From an uncultured Aquimarina sp. (GTDB lineage: Bacteria; Bacteroidota; Bacteroidia; Flavobacteriales; Flavobacteriaceae), in the NCBI GenBank assembly GCA_947498935.1, contig CANMMM010000001.1, positions 342,897-406,896 on the forward strand: a DNA stretch of 64,000 nucleotides, in the 5' to 3' direction. Under the pieces are notes generated by a model. That model made no database searches. It was not told the origin of the DNA and was given only the letters and a program-made list of their open reading frames with translations. Positions 1 to 9,469 of the stretch are shown one piece after another. Every line of letters begins with the position of its first letter. Within the stretch, counting starts at the first letter, position 1. The position numbers were made by a program, and so were the translations under genes.

Positions 1-432
1 TTGGTACAGGATAAGGACCTAAAAACGGATGTGGCTGAAGATCTAAAAACGGTCACTAAAGTTGCACCTACCGATACACAGGTAGCCGATTTATTATTTG
101 CTTCTAAAATTTGTAAGCATACGAAATCTAATACTATCGTATTTGTAAAAGACAAACAGCTGTTAGCGAGTGGTACAGGACAGACTTCTAGAGTAGACGC
201 ACTGCGTCAATCTGTAGAAAAAGCAAACTCTTTTGAGTTCGATCTTACTGGTGCTGTTATGGCGAGTGATGCGTTCTTCCCGTTCCCAGATTGTGTGGAG
301 CTAGCGGACAATGCAGGTATCAAAGCAGTGATCCAACCTGGAGGATCGATTAAGGATCAATTAAGCATTGATTACTGTGATGCTAATGAAATTGCAATGG
401 TAATGACAGGAACACGCCATTTTAAACATTAA
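1..432 (+). CDS. purH: Bifunctional AICAR transformylase/IMP cyclohydrolase, C-terminal part (partial)
   Basis: This is the end of PurH, which catalyses the last two steps of IMP synthesis in the cytoplasm. Only the C-terminal 143 residues lie in the window; the frame is open to the left edge, so the TTG at base 1 is not a start. The segment carries typical late AICARFT features: the K-HTKSNT stretch near residue 40, the GTGQTSRVDA stretch near 58-67, SDAFFPFPD near 89-97, and the conserved end VMTGTRHFKH. Only 43 bases separate it from mreB, an arrangement I associate with Flavobacteriia. No rival identification is plausible. Confidence 0.95.
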   Translation: MVQDKDLKTDVAEDLKTVTKVAPTDTQVADLLFASKICKHTKSNTIVFVKDKQLLASGTGQTSRVDALRQSVEKANSFEFDLTGAVMASDAFFPFPDCVELADNAGIKAVIQPGGSIKDQLSIDYCDANEIAMVMTGTRHFKH

Positions 433-475
433 TTTTAGTACATTTACTTAATTATAACACTTTTTAATACTTTTT

Positions 476-1504
476 ATGGGATTTTTTGACTTCTTCACTG
501 AAGAAATTGCTATTGACCTAGGAACTGCTAACACCTTAGTGATTCATAATGACAAAGTTGTAGTAGACAGTCCATCTATAGTAGCTCGTGACATTGTTAC
601 TGGAAAAATCATTGCTGCTGGTAAAGAGGCTGCGATGATGCAAGGAAAAACCCATGAGAATATTAAGACCATACGCCCATTAAAAGATGGAGTTATTGCA
701 GACTTTGATGCTAGTGAGAAAATGATTAGCATGTTTATCAAAGATATCCCTGCATTAAAGAAAAAAATCTTTACTCCTGCACTACGAATGGTGATCTGTA
801 TTCCTTCTGGAATCACCGAGGTAGAAATGAGGGCTGTAAAAGAAAGTGCTGAACGCGTAAATGGAAAAGAAGTATACTTAATCCACGAACCTATGGCTGC
901 GGCCATAGGTATTGGCGTGGATATTATGCAACCTAAAGGGAATATGATCGTAGATATCGGTGGTGGTACTACCGAAATCGCAGTCATTGCTCTAGGAGGG
1001 ATTGTATGTGATAAGTCTGTAAAGATTGCTGGGGATGTATTTACAAACGATATCATTTATTACATGCGCACGCAACATAACTTATATGTAGGTGAGCGTA
1101 CGGCTGAAAAAATTAAAATTCAGATTGGTGCTGCCACAGAAGATCTAGAAGTGCCGCCAGAAGAAATGAATGTACAAGGGAGAGACTTACTAACTGGTAA
1201 ACCTAAACAGGTACAAATTTCTTTTAGAGAGATTGCCAAAGCGCTCGACAAATCGATCCTAAGAATTGAAGATGCTGTTATGGAAACGCTATCGCAAACT
1301 CCACCAGAATTAGCTGCTGATATTTATAATACCGGAATTTATTTAGCAGGTGGTGGTTCTATGCTCAGAGGACTCGACAAACGATTGTCTCAGAAAACAG
1401 ATTTACCTGTATATATAGCAGAAGACCCGCTTCGAGCAGTAGTAAGAGGTACTGGAATTACATTAAAAAACATAAATAGATACAAAAGTGTTTTAATAAA
1501 GTAA
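476..1504 (+). CDS. mreB: Rod shape-determining protein MreB
   Basis: Actin-like ATPase that polymerises on the inner membrane and directs lateral peptidoglycan synthesis with MreC, MreD, PBP2 and RodA. Its 342 residues match the usual MreB length. The phosphate-1 loop DLGTANT is at residues 14-20, the second phosphate motif DIGGGTTEIAV near 160-171, and the adenosine-binding LAGGGSML near 290. The amphipathic N-terminus MGFFDFF may help membrane contact. The ATG at 476 starts exactly at the conserved N-terminus. It heads the mre cluster, although 134 bases separate it from mreC, so an internal promoter is possible. Confidence 0.97.
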   Translation: MGFFDFFTEEIAIDLGTANTLVIHNDKVVVDSPSIVARDIVTGKIIAAGKEAAMMQGKTHENIKTIRPLKDGVIADFDASEKMISMFIKDIPALKKKIFTPALRMVICIPSGITEVEMRAVKESAERVNGKEVYLIHEPMAAAIGIGVDIMQPKGNMIVDIGGGTTEIAVIALGGIVCDKSVKIAGDVFTNDIIYYMRTQHNLYVGERTAEKIKIQIGAATEDLEVPPEEMNVQGRDLLTGKPKQVQISFREIAKALDKSILRIEDAVMETLSQTPPELAADIYNTGIYLAGGGSMLRGLDKRLSQKTDLPVYIAEDPLRAVVRGTGITLKNINRYKSVLIK

Positions 1505-1638
1505 CACCTAATTTATTTTATTGAAAGATGGTATACAAATCATCTGTTTTTTAACGTTATCATAAGCATTAGTATTCGTATGCTAATAGCCATAACATCT
1601 TATTTAATTGATTATAAAACCTAGTACACTATAAAAGA

Positions 1639-2463
1639 ATGCAGCAGATTATCAATTTTTTAATAAGGAATAAAAACTTCTTATTATTCATGCTGTTATT
1701 TTTGATTTCTCTTGTCCTTACAATTCAATCCCATTCATACCATAAAAGTAAAATCGTAAATTCTACCAATTTCATTACAGGGGGTATTTACGGATGGAAA
1801 TACGGAATTAACAACTATTTTGGACTGAAAAGCAAAAACGAACGATTACTAGCGGAGAACGAGCGCCTTAGAAACTTAATTAGCACCTACTCGATTGACA
1901 CTACTTCTAACACTCATTTTACAGACAGTACTCGATTTCTCGCTCCTTATACATTTATCAAAGGAAACGTCTACAAAAATGATTATAGTAAAATAGACAA
2001 TTACATTCTCATAGATAAAGGAACTAAAGATGGCATCATGATCGATATGGGGGTCATTACAGACCAAGGAATTGTGGGGATTGTAGAGGGCACTTCTGAA
2101 AACTATGCCCGTGTGATCTCTATACTTAATAGCAATTCTAAAATCAATGCTGGACTCAAAAAATCCAATCAGTATGGTTCTTTAATCTGGAATGGCAACG
2201 ACCCCAATATTGTACAACTAGAAACGATCCCTAGACAGGCAATTTTACAAAAAGGAGATACGATCATTACAAATGGTCGCTCTACGATATTCCCAAAAGG
2301 CATTGGCATTGGTACAATCCTAGATTACAGGTTAGACAAAAGCCAAAGCTACTACTTAATCGATGTGCAATTATTTAATGACATGACAGATATTGGTTTT
2401 GTCTATGCGATACAGAGCAACAATGCTGCGGAAATAAAAAAAATAGAATCACCCAATGAATAA
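1639..2463 (+). CDS. mreC: Rod shape-determining protein MreC
   Basis: Bitopic inner-membrane protein of the elongasome; it forms periplasmic filaments and activates PBP2. The 274 residues show one N-terminal membrane segment (about 13-30), a short coiled coil with heptad-like leucines (about 62-80), then the two-barrel MreC domain with the typical DKGTKDGI and MGVITDQGIVGIV stretches. It overlaps mreD by 8 bases, which implies translational coupling. Position between mreB and mreD confirms the call. Confidence 0.93.
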   Translation: MQQIINFLIRNKNFLLFMLLFLISLVLTIQSHSYHKSKIVNSTNFITGGIYGWKYGINNYFGLKSKNERLLAENERLRNLISTYSIDTTSNTHFTDSTRFLAPYTFIKGNVYKNDYSKIDNYILIDKGTKDGIMIDMGVITDQGIVGIVEGTSENYARVISILNSNSKINAGLKKSNQYGSLIWNGNDPNIVQLETIPRQAILQKGDTIITNGRSTIFPKGIGIGTILDYRLDKSQSYYLIDVQLFNDMTDIGFVYAIQSNNAAEIKKIESPNE

Positions 2464-2962
2464 CAATACTTTATTATACATAGGCAGATTCGTGATTCTA
2501 GTGATTGTTCAGGTGTTTTTTCTGAACCATATCAATTTTTTGGGATACCTCAATCCATATGTATACATCTTATTTATTTTGCTAGCACCTATCACCATAC
2601 ATAAAAGTGCATTTTTATTTTTTAGTTTTTTATTAGGACTTACTATCGATATATTTGGTGATTCTGGTGGTGTTCATGCTGGAGCTTGCTTAGTGATTGC
2701 CTATATGCGTCCATTATTTTTACGATATTCATTTGGACTTAGCTATGAATTTCAAACGGTAAAACTGAGCAAAGTGCGTTTTGGAGAACGCTTAGCATAT
2801 GTTTTCTTATTGGTCGTTACTCATCATTTTGTCTTATTCCTATTGGAAATTTTCAATTTTTCGCACTTTTTACTCACGCTCAAAAAAACACTGTTTACCA
2901 GTATTTTTTCTATTATTGTTATGCTGCTTGTTTTGGTATTATTTAGAAGAAAAGATTCATGA
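2456..2962 (+). CDS. mreD: Rod shape-determining protein MreD
   Basis: Small polytopic inner-membrane partner of MreC in the cell-elongation complex. The 168 residues are almost entirely hydrophobic, with about five membrane segments, and include the acidic DIFGDSGGVHAG stretch near residues 66-77 seen in Bacteroidota MreD proteins. It overlaps mreC upstream by 8 bases and the PBP2 gene downstream by 4 bases (ATGA), so the operon is tightly coupled. Identity rests on topology and gene order more than on strong motifs. Confidence 0.88.
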   Translation: MNNNTLLYIGRFVILVIVQVFFLNHINFLGYLNPYVYILFILLAPITIHKSAFLFFSFLLGLTIDIFGDSGGVHAGACLVIAYMRPLFLRYSFGLSYEFQTVKLSKVRFGERLAYVFLLVVTHHFVLFLLEIFNFSHFLLTLKKTLFTSIFSIIVMLLVLVLFRRKDS

Positions 2963-4827
2963 GAAAATTGTTATTATATCTAATCATTATCACTACTGGC
3001 GTGATCTTTATTACACGCTTGTTTTACTTGCAGATATATAACACTTCATTTGCAGCACTTTCAGAGGACAATGCTATTAAGGTTATTTATGATTACCCAC
3101 AACGAGGCGCCATATATGACAGAAACGGAAAATTACTAGTCACTAATCAGCCTTCTTATGATGTAATGGTGATCCCTAGAGAATTAAAACCCTTTGACAC
3201 CTTAGAATTCTGCAGTGTTTTAAACATTAATAAAGAACTACTGATCAAGCAATTACAGAAAGCAAGACGCTATTCTCCTAGAGTGCCTTCTATAGTCATC
3301 CCACAGCTTACCAAGGATGAATATGCATACTTACAGGAAAAGATGCGAAAATTTACTGGTTTTTATATACAGAAACGATCACTAAGAGATTACAACACAG
3401 AAAATGCCTCTAATGTTTTAGGCTATATAGGAGAGGTTAATGATGGACTGATTCGAAAGAACCCGTATTACCTGTCTGGTGATTTGATAGGGATGCAAGG
3501 CGTAGAAAAAGTATACGAAAAAGAACTCAGGGGCATCAAAGGAGTGAAACGCATTCAAAAAGATCGATTTAATAGAGATATCGGCCCGTATAAAGAAGGA
3601 AAGTACGATACATTACCTGTCAATGGAAAAGACTTAACCATCACTATTGATGAAGAGTTACAGAGGTACGGGCAAGAACTTATGAAAGGAAAGCGCGGAG
3701 GCATTGTAGCATTAGAACCTAGCACTGGCGAAATATTAGCATTGATCACAGCTCCTAGCTATGAACCTTCTTTATTAGTAGGTCGCAAACGCTCTCCTAA
3801 CTTCACACGACTGTATTATGATACGATTGCCAAACCTCTTTTCGATAGAGGTGTAAAAGGTGAATACCCTCCAGGATCACCGTTTAAAACGATTACTGCT
3901 TTGATTGGCTTACAAGAAGAAGTTGTTACTACGCAAGAAAGCTTTTACTGTAATATGGGGTTTCGATATGGAAGAAATGCGAAGCTAGGGTGCCATGCAC
4001 ATAGAAGCCCCCTGAATATGGTTCCTGGAATTGCTAATTCTTGTAATGCTTATTTTGCGAATGTATACTTACGTACCATTAATAAGTATGACACTCCACA
4101 AGAAGGTATTGAAAATTGGAGGAAACATGTAGAGAGTTTTGGATTGGGTAATTACTTAGGTAATGATTTATCTAGTGGCAGCAAGGGATTAGTACCCACT
4201 GCCAATTATTACAACCGCGCAAATCGATATCCGCAATACAAATGGTACGCAACGGCTACTATATCGAATGCTATTGGCCAAGGAGAAATACTAGCTACCC
4301 CTATACAGTTAGCTAATATGACAGCAGCAATTGCTAACAGAGGTTTTTATTACACACCGCATATCCTAAAAGCGATTGATGGACTACCTTTAAAAAAAGA
4401 ACAGTTTACTAAGCCTAAATACACCACTATCGACAAGGCTCATTTTACACCTGTTATAGAAGGATTACATCAGGTGTATACACATGGTACTGCGAAATCA
4501 CTACAGGTAGAAGGTATTGAAATTTGCGGGAAAACAGGTACTGCCGAGAATTATACCAAAATAAATGGCAAACGAATGCAATTGACAGATCATTCTGTTT
4601 TTATTGCTTTTGCTCCAAAAGACAACCCTAAGATCGCATTAGCCGTTTTTATCGAACATGGGTATTGGGGTTCTAGATACGCTGGCAAAATAGCCAGCTT
4701 AATGATCGAAAAACACCTTCGTGGTACTATTTCTAGAACAGATCTACAAGAATGGATTTTCTCACACAATCTCGAAGAAGAATATGCAAAACCTTATAGC
4801 GGACAACCTTTTAAAATCAATAAATAA
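2959..4827 (+). CDS. mrdA: Penicillin-binding protein 2, elongasome transpeptidase
   Basis: Class B PBP that cross-links peptidoglycan during elongation, paired with RodA. A single N-terminal membrane anchor (about 4-22) precedes the dimerisation domain (about 45-210) and the transpeptidase domain (about 240-600). The catalytic SxxK is in PPGSPFK near residue 306, the SxN motif is SCN near 362, and KTGT is near 525. The 622 residues fit the family. The start overlaps mreD by 4 bases and the stop overlaps rodA by one (TAATG). Confidence 0.95.
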   Translation: MRKLLLYLIIITTGVIFITRLFYLQIYNTSFAALSEDNAIKVIYDYPQRGAIYDRNGKLLVTNQPSYDVMVIPRELKPFDTLEFCSVLNINKELLIKQLQKARRYSPRVPSIVIPQLTKDEYAYLQEKMRKFTGFYIQKRSLRDYNTENASNVLGYIGEVNDGLIRKNPYYLSGDLIGMQGVEKVYEKELRGIKGVKRIQKDRFNRDIGPYKEGKYDTLPVNGKDLTITIDEELQRYGQELMKGKRGGIVALEPSTGEILALITAPSYEPSLLVGRKRSPNFTRLYYDTIAKPLFDRGVKGEYPPGSPFKTITALIGLQEEVVTTQESFYCNMGFRYGRNAKLGCHAHRSPLNMVPGIANSCNAYFANVYLRTINKYDTPQEGIENWRKHVESFGLGNYLGNDLSSGSKGLVPTANYYNRANRYPQYKWYATATISNAIGQGEILATPIQLANMTAAIANRGFYYTPHILKAIDGLPLKKEQFTKPKYTTIDKAHFTPVIEGLHQVYTHGTAKSLQVEGIEICGKTGTAENYTKINGKRMQLTDHSVFIAFAPKDNPKIALAVFIEHGYWGSRYAGKIASLMIEKHLRGTISRTDLQEWIFSHNLEEEYAKPYSGQPFKINK

Positions 4828-6080
4828 TGGCTAAATCTGTAGTGGGCGCAATTGACTGGATCACCGTACTCCTATTTCTATTGCTAGTCAGTTTTGGCTG
4901 GATGAACATCTATTCTGCTTCCTATGGAGAAGAAACATTTTCACTACTTGATTTCTCTAAGGTGTATATTAAACAAGGGTATTGGATTCTATTAAGTATC
5001 GCCTTAGTAGTACTTACACAAGCTATAGAAGCTAAATTTTATGAACGTTTTGCTGGTTTAATTTATGTAGTATCTCTGGTATCACTCCTAGGACTCTTCG
5101 TGATTGGAAAAAATGTAAATGGAGCTACTTCTTGGTATGCCTTTGGACCTGTGGGACTACAACCTTCAGAATTTGCCAAAGCAGCTACTGCATTGGCTAT
5201 TGCTAAATTTCTGAGTGATATGCAAACGAACATTAAAATAGTAAGTCATCAGCTCAAAGCTTTTTTAATCATTGCATTACCTGCGCTATTCATTGTTCCA
5301 CAGCCAGATCCAGGAAGCGCACTGGTATATGTGGCGTTTCTTTTTCCCTTATACCGAGAGGGACTTGCCACTATCTATCTAATCATAGGTGCTTCTGCCG
5401 CCGTTCTTTTTGTGATCACCTTACTTGTTAGCCCTATTTGGATCGTAACCATTGTTGCATTGATATTGATAGGATTACTGATCAAAAAACGTAAAAACAA
5501 ACCCAAATACGGGCTTTATATAATCATTCTGGCGGTTGTAACTGGGTTTTGCTTTTCTGTGAATTATATATTCAATAATTTCTTTGAACAGCGCCACAGA
5601 GATCGTTTTAACATTGTACTGGGTAAAGAAGTAGATACAAAAGGAATTGGCTACAACACCAATCAAAGTGAAATTGCCATTGGAAGCGGAGGTTGGACAG
5701 GCAAAGGATGGAAAGAAGGGACACAAACGAAAGGGGGCTTCGTTCCCGAACAACATACGGATTATATCTTTAGTACTGTAGGCGAGGAATGGGGATTTCT
5801 AGGAGCTACCGCTATCATTATTATATTCATCGCTTTATTAGTTCGTATATTATTATTAGCTGAACGACAAAAAAATCAATTTAGCCGAGTTTATGGCTAT
5901 AGTGTAGTTGGCGTTTTATTTATTCATTTTGCTGTAAACATAGGAATGGTCACAGGTTTATTACCTACTATCGGTATTCCATTGCCTTTTTTTAGTTATG
6001 GCGGTTCTGGATTATGGGGATTCACACTACTACTCTTTATATTTATCAAACTAGATGCCAATCGCGTAAACGAATGGTAA
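4827..6080 (+). CDS. rodA: Rod shape-determining protein RodA, SEDS glycosyltransferase
   Basis: SEDS-family peptidoglycan polymerase, the partner of PBP2. About ten membrane segments are visible in 417 residues. Family hallmarks include the WYAFGPVGLQPSEFAK stretch near 102-117, PQPDPGSALV near 155, the extracellular loop QSEIAIGSGGWTGKGW, then PEQHTDYIFSTVGEEWGF and the C-terminal LPFFSYGGSGL. It ends the mre operon; an imperfect hairpin follows at 6132-6159. Confidence 0.95.
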   Translation: MAKSVVGAIDWITVLLFLLLVSFGWMNIYSASYGEETFSLLDFSKVYIKQGYWILLSIALVVLTQAIEAKFYERFAGLIYVVSLVSLLGLFVIGKNVNGATSWYAFGPVGLQPSEFAKAATALAIAKFLSDMQTNIKIVSHQLKAFLIIALPALFIVPQPDPGSALVYVAFLFPLYREGLATIYLIIGASAAVLFVITLLVSPIWIVTIVALILIGLLIKKRKNKPKYGLYIIILAVVTGFCFSVNYIFNNFFEQRHRDRFNIVLGKEVDTKGIGYNTNQSEIAIGSGGWTGKGWKEGTQTKGGFVPEQHTDYIFSTVGEEWGFLGATAIIIIFIALLVRILLLAERQKNQFSRVYGYSVVGVLFIHFAVNIGMVTGLLPTIGIPLPFFSYGGSGLWGFTLLLFIFIKLDANRVNEW

Positions 6081-6131
6081 CCTCTTTTTCTATCTTATCT
6101 ATCATTAATACTAAAACATACATAAAACAGT

Positions 6132-6159
6132 AAATCCCTGATATTACTATCAAGGATTT
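6132..6159 (+). terminator. Hairpin behind rodA, possible terminator
   Basis: Arms AAATCC-C-TGATA and TATCA-A-GGATTT pair around a 4-base loop with one C/A mismatch, 52 bases after the rodA stop. There is no clear T-run, so termination may be weak or the stem may serve RNA stability. Confidence 0.4.
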
Positions 6160-6451
6160 ACCTAAGTGTGTGTGAAGAAAAAGAGTGCTAATACACGTTA
6201 AGTGATGATCTCTTCTCGTGTATTAAGTCGTAAAAGTAGTAGCGAATTTACAAGCCTTCTTCATTAAATGATGAAGATAAAAACAATGCCCCATTTTATA
6301 AACTGTAGTGAGTAGCTACTCTTCATAAAATAATTGTCTTCTTTACTTCTAAATTTCATACACTACTTGTGCTCATTGTTTTAAGAGCATGAAACTCTCT
6401 GTTATTCGAATTTTTAATTCTACTTAAGTTGGATGATCGTTTATTTATATT

Positions 6452-6612
6452 GAAGTCGTTTAAACTTTTTTGATTTAAGCAAAAAACCAAGATTTTGTGA
6501 TCAAATACAGTGATTTTTTAGTTGCATAGCAGTGCTACGGAACTCAAAAATTGCAAAATTTGAGTGCAAAAGATCGTTTTTATAGCAAATTGAAAAAAGT
6601 TTAAACGATTTC
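6452..6612 (+). repeat. MITE-like element M, copy 1 (complete reference copy)
   Basis: A 161-bp element with imperfect inverted ends of about 24 bp; the left end starts GAAGTCGTTTAAACTTTTTT and the right end is its near-exact inverse ending AAAGTTTAAACGATTTC. The core has GTTGCATAGCAGTGCTACG and an AT palindrome CAAAAATTGCAAAATTTG. Related copies occur at about 15809, 28081, 38456, 40561, 57820 and 62347. There is no coding capacity, so mobilisation in trans would be required. Family identity is unknown to me. Confidence 0.75.
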
Positions 6613-6624
6613 ATTATTTAATTC

Positions 6625-8226
6625 TTAAGGTTTTTTTCTTGTCTGTTCATTTTGTTTATAATGTCTTTCTACAAGCATATTGATAAAATAAAAGAACTCA
6701 TTGTACGTATATTTTTCAGGATACACTTTTTGATTAATAATAGTAGTTGGCGTAGCATGCAAGTTATTCTCTTCTAACCACGCAGCTTGTTTATCTAATA
6801 TCGTTAACTGATGACTCTTTAAAGTTCCTTTTCCATATTTCTCTGCCCAAGTATCAAAAACTCTATTTTCAAACCACTCACTATATGCTGCTATAAAAGC
6901 GTCTGCTCCTTCTTGCTGATAAATTTCCATTAATCGAAGTCCTATTTGTGTTGCAGCGGTATCCATAGCTGTTGCTTCAATATTCATGCGTACTATGATT
7001 TGTATGCGATCTTTCATACTACGTAATACTTTAGCGTAAGCTTCAAAAGCTTTTTTGCAATATCCACACATAGGGTTGGTAACACATATGATACTAAAAC
7101 TCGCATTACTATTACCCAATACTATATCATCTGGCATAACAGCTACATCTAACACTTTATCAGATAAAACTAATAAATGATCAAAAATCTGTCGATCTCT
7201 TTTAAAGTGATTGAGCGCTACAAATTGCTTTTTAAAATAATTTCTATCCTCTAACAAAAACTTACTATAGGAATAAAGCAACGCCACTAAGCTACCTACA
7301 ACTAAAAAACGTATTACTGAGAGTACTTGAAAATCTATCACTGATACTATGCTCGCAATCACTACTAGAGAAACACATAACATACTAACTATAGCACACA
7401 ATGCACACCATTTTTTAAGCACAACTGTCTGTAAATATACTGCATAAACAACGAAAGGTATACTAAGTATTGCTGGAATTACTAAAACGTTTTCGAAACC
7501 AAACAGTAATTGAAAAGCAGTTAGCGATGTAAAGAAGATAAAACTACTGTCTGCTAATGATAACTTGTTCCAAAGCATTCCTTCTTCGCTCTTTACAACT
7601 TGATCACATGTGCTGCGTATTGTTGAGCAAAATCGCTGTATCACCTTTGATTGCCCCCCTAAGCGTTCTCTAACGATCAAAGCTGTTACCACAGTTCCCA
7701 CAATAGAAATCAATAAAAAGCCAAATTGATATATAGTAGCGCTATAAAAATAACTAAGTATACTGCTAGCTATCAGAAATACCCCAATCGACAAATACTC
7801 TAATAATGAATTTGCATAGACAGTATTACTTTTCGAAGCATATTCTACTGCTATGACATTTGAAATCCAAATATCTTTAAACTCATCAAAAGTATAATTT
7901 GTTTTCTTGTGCGTAGTAAACTTTAAACGTATGTTGCCATTTTTCCGGCTAGCAGCTACAATCTCAGATCCATTATCAGTAGTCACCAAAGTAATAAAAC
8001 TTTCTGGTAGTTGATCCAATGCATCTAGCGGTACAGCAACTGCAATATTATCGATATGAAAGTAATCTAATGTGTCTGTGATAGCCTCAAAACTAGGATA
8101 ACTAGGGTGGATTTGTAATTGCAAATCTAGGTCACGCTTATTTTGATTCTGAACTCTATTCTGAACCAAAACATGATTTACAATATTTCCTAACGTACTA
8201 TTCATTTCATTTAACGACAGAACCAA
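6625..8226 (-). CDS. VKOR-thioredoxin fusion with degenerate C39-like N-terminus
   Basis: Predicted inner-membrane thiol-disulfide protein. Residues about 1-125 resemble a peptidase C39 fold (HPSYPSFEAITDTLDYF then a Val/Leu-rich core) but I see no catalytic Cys at the expected place. Residues about 140-320 form a polytopic vitamin K epoxide reductase-like domain with a CALC motif near 273-276 and a loop cysteine pair earlier (about 200-210). Residues about 345-533 form a DsbA/thioredoxin-like domain with CGYC near 387-390 and a cis-Pro region HATPTTII. In Bacteroidota such fusions are often found by peptide export loci; here no C39 ABC exporter is nearby, so it stands alone. Substrates are unknown. 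Confidence 0.8.
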   Translation of the reverse strand: MVLSLNEMNSTLGNIVNHVLVQNRVQNQNKRDLDLQLQIHPSYPSFEAITDTLDYFHIDNIAVAVPLDALDQLPESFITLVTTDNGSEIVAASRKNGNIRLKFTTHKKTNYTFDEFKDIWISNVIAVEYASKSNTVYANSLLEYLSIGVFLIASSILSYFYSATIYQFGFLLISIVGTVVTALIVRERLGGQSKVIQRFCSTIRSTCDQVVKSEEGMLWNKLSLADSSFIFFTSLTAFQLLFGFENVLVIPAILSIPFVVYAVYLQTVVLKKWCALCAIVSMLCVSLVVIASIVSVIDFQVLSVIRFLVVGSLVALLYSYSKFLLEDRNYFKKQFVALNHFKRDRQIFDHLLVLSDKVLDVAVMPDDIVLGNSNASFSIICVTNPMCGYCKKAFEAYAKVLRSMKDRIQIIVRMNIEATAMDTAATQIGLRLMEIYQQEGADAFIAAYSEWFENRVFDTWAEKYGKGTLKSHQLTILDKQAAWLEENNLHATPTTIINQKVYPEKYTYNEFFYFINMLVERHYKQNEQTRKKP

Positions 8227-8637
8227 TTACGCTGCACGTAAGGTTATGTCTTTCTTATTTATCTTGGGATGTTGACTATCAATATTGATTCTAAAGTATA
8301 GCTTTTCGACGTAAAAACAAAAAGGCAAATACCTATCAATAAAAAGGCAAAACCTTACTTTCGTACATTTTACACAACTCAATATATTGATGAATAGTTA
8401 CTTGTAAGACCATAAAAATCAGGCTTTTTTCCGCGCTTAAAATTGTTAAAAAGACAAAAATTAAAAAAATTTTAACATTTTAAACTACAAATACTATGTC
8501 TTGTAGACCAAAAACCTTTTTTCCGAGTATTGTCAATTTTTGATATTTTTGCTCTCATGCTTTGTTGTACTACCAATAGCGATGCGTACAATAAGAATAG
8601 ATAGACACATACATCATTAGCCTTATATACAAAACCT
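8227..8637. other. Divergent spacer between VKOR fusion and nuclease
   Basis: 411 AT-rich bases with no credible ORF, including no small peptide precursor for the neighbouring VKOR fusion. A -7-like element for the + strand lies at 8544-8551. Confidence 0.55.
8544..8551 (+). promoter_or_regulatory. Candidate -7 element of the nuclease gene
   Basis: TATTTTTG matches the Bacteroidota -7 form TAnnTTTG and would leave a leader of about 80 bases before the GTG at 8638. No convincing -33 TTTG/TTG lies at the right spacing. Confidence 0.35.
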
Positions 8638-9426
8638 GTGAAAAGATCCTATATCTACCCTTTGCTCATTATTGGAGTATCCGTACTTTTTTATTATTTA
8701 GAGAAGCAATTAGATAATTCAAACACTACTATTACTAAAACTACTGATAGTTCTTTTTTCTACTTACCTAGTTCTACTACCGATGCTATCACCATACATT
8801 CCAATTATGCTTTATCCTATTCTGAAAAGCATGAACAACCAGAGTGGGTGGCCTATGAACTAAAAAAAGAACACCTAACTAAAAATGAATTCAAAAGACC
8901 TTATTTCGAAATAGATCCTAAAATACGTACCAATTCTGCTGATTGGAGAAATTATAAAAAATCAGGATATGACAAAGGGCATTTATGTCCTGCTGGAGAC
9001 AGACGATTTACATATGATGCTTTTAAAGAAACTTTTTTAACTTCAAACATCTCTCCTCAAAACCATGATTTCAATGCAGGAATCTGGAATCGATTGGAAC
9101 AAAAAGTACGCTATTGGACACATCGATACGATCAATTATATGTAATAACTGGGGGTGTACTTGAAGAACAATTACCTACTATCGGCTATGAAGCCGTAAG
9201 TATTCCAAACTACTTTTACAAAATCATATTGGACAACCATGCTACAAACCCTAAAATCATTGCTTTTTTGATACCTCATAAAGAATCATCTAAACCTCTT
9301 AGTGATTTTATCGTACCCGTAGATCATCTCGAAAAAATAACTGGTATTGATTTTTTTCCTGCACTAGAGGACAGTATAGAAAAACGCCTAGAAGTAACAG
9401 CTAGTCATTCTGGTTGGAAAATGTAA
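8638..9426 (+). CDS. Membrane-anchored DNA/RNA non-specific endonuclease (NucA family)
   Basis: Mg-dependent beta-beta-alpha metal nuclease of the endonuclease G/NucA type, probably facing the periplasm. A hydrophobic N-terminal segment (about 6-20) acts as anchor or uncleaved signal. The catalytic DRGH-type motif appears as DKGHLCPAGD near residues 117-126, and the metal-binding Asn lies in NISPQNHDFNAGIWNRLE near 137-154. The start is GTG; no in-frame ATG gives the membrane segment. A role in extracellular DNA use or phosphate gain is likely; no immunity-like gene adjoins, which argues against a toxin. Confidence 0.88.
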   Translation: MKRSYIYPLLIIGVSVLFYYLEKQLDNSNTTITKTTDSSFFYLPSSTTDAITIHSNYALSYSEKHEQPEWVAYELKKEHLTKNEFKRPYFEIDPKIRTNSADWRNYKKSGYDKGHLCPAGDRRFTYDAFKETFLTSNISPQNHDFNAGIWNRLEQKVRYWTHRYDQLYVITGGVLEEQLPTIGYEAVSIPNYFYKIILDNHATNPKIIAFLIPHKESSKPLSDFIVPVDHLEKITGIDFFPALEDSIEKRLEVTASHSGWKM

Positions 9427-9469
9427 TACATTTGAGAAGAGAAGTGACCATACTTTTATTGATAGTGCG

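Larger units (their letters stand above)
6081..6624. other. Spacer behind rodA (544 bases)
   Basis: No gene is visible. It holds the rodA hairpin at 6132-6159, an AT-rich stretch with a short dyad (CTTCAT/ATGAAG near 6260-6277), and the complete MITE-like copy at 6452-6612 that ends just before the stop of the convergent gene. Confidence 0.6.

Noticed and set aside
8638..9426. NucA-like nuclease as a secreted toxin with immunity gene
   Set aside because: No export fusion domain and no adjacent small immunity-like gene; it is an ordinary anchored nuclease.
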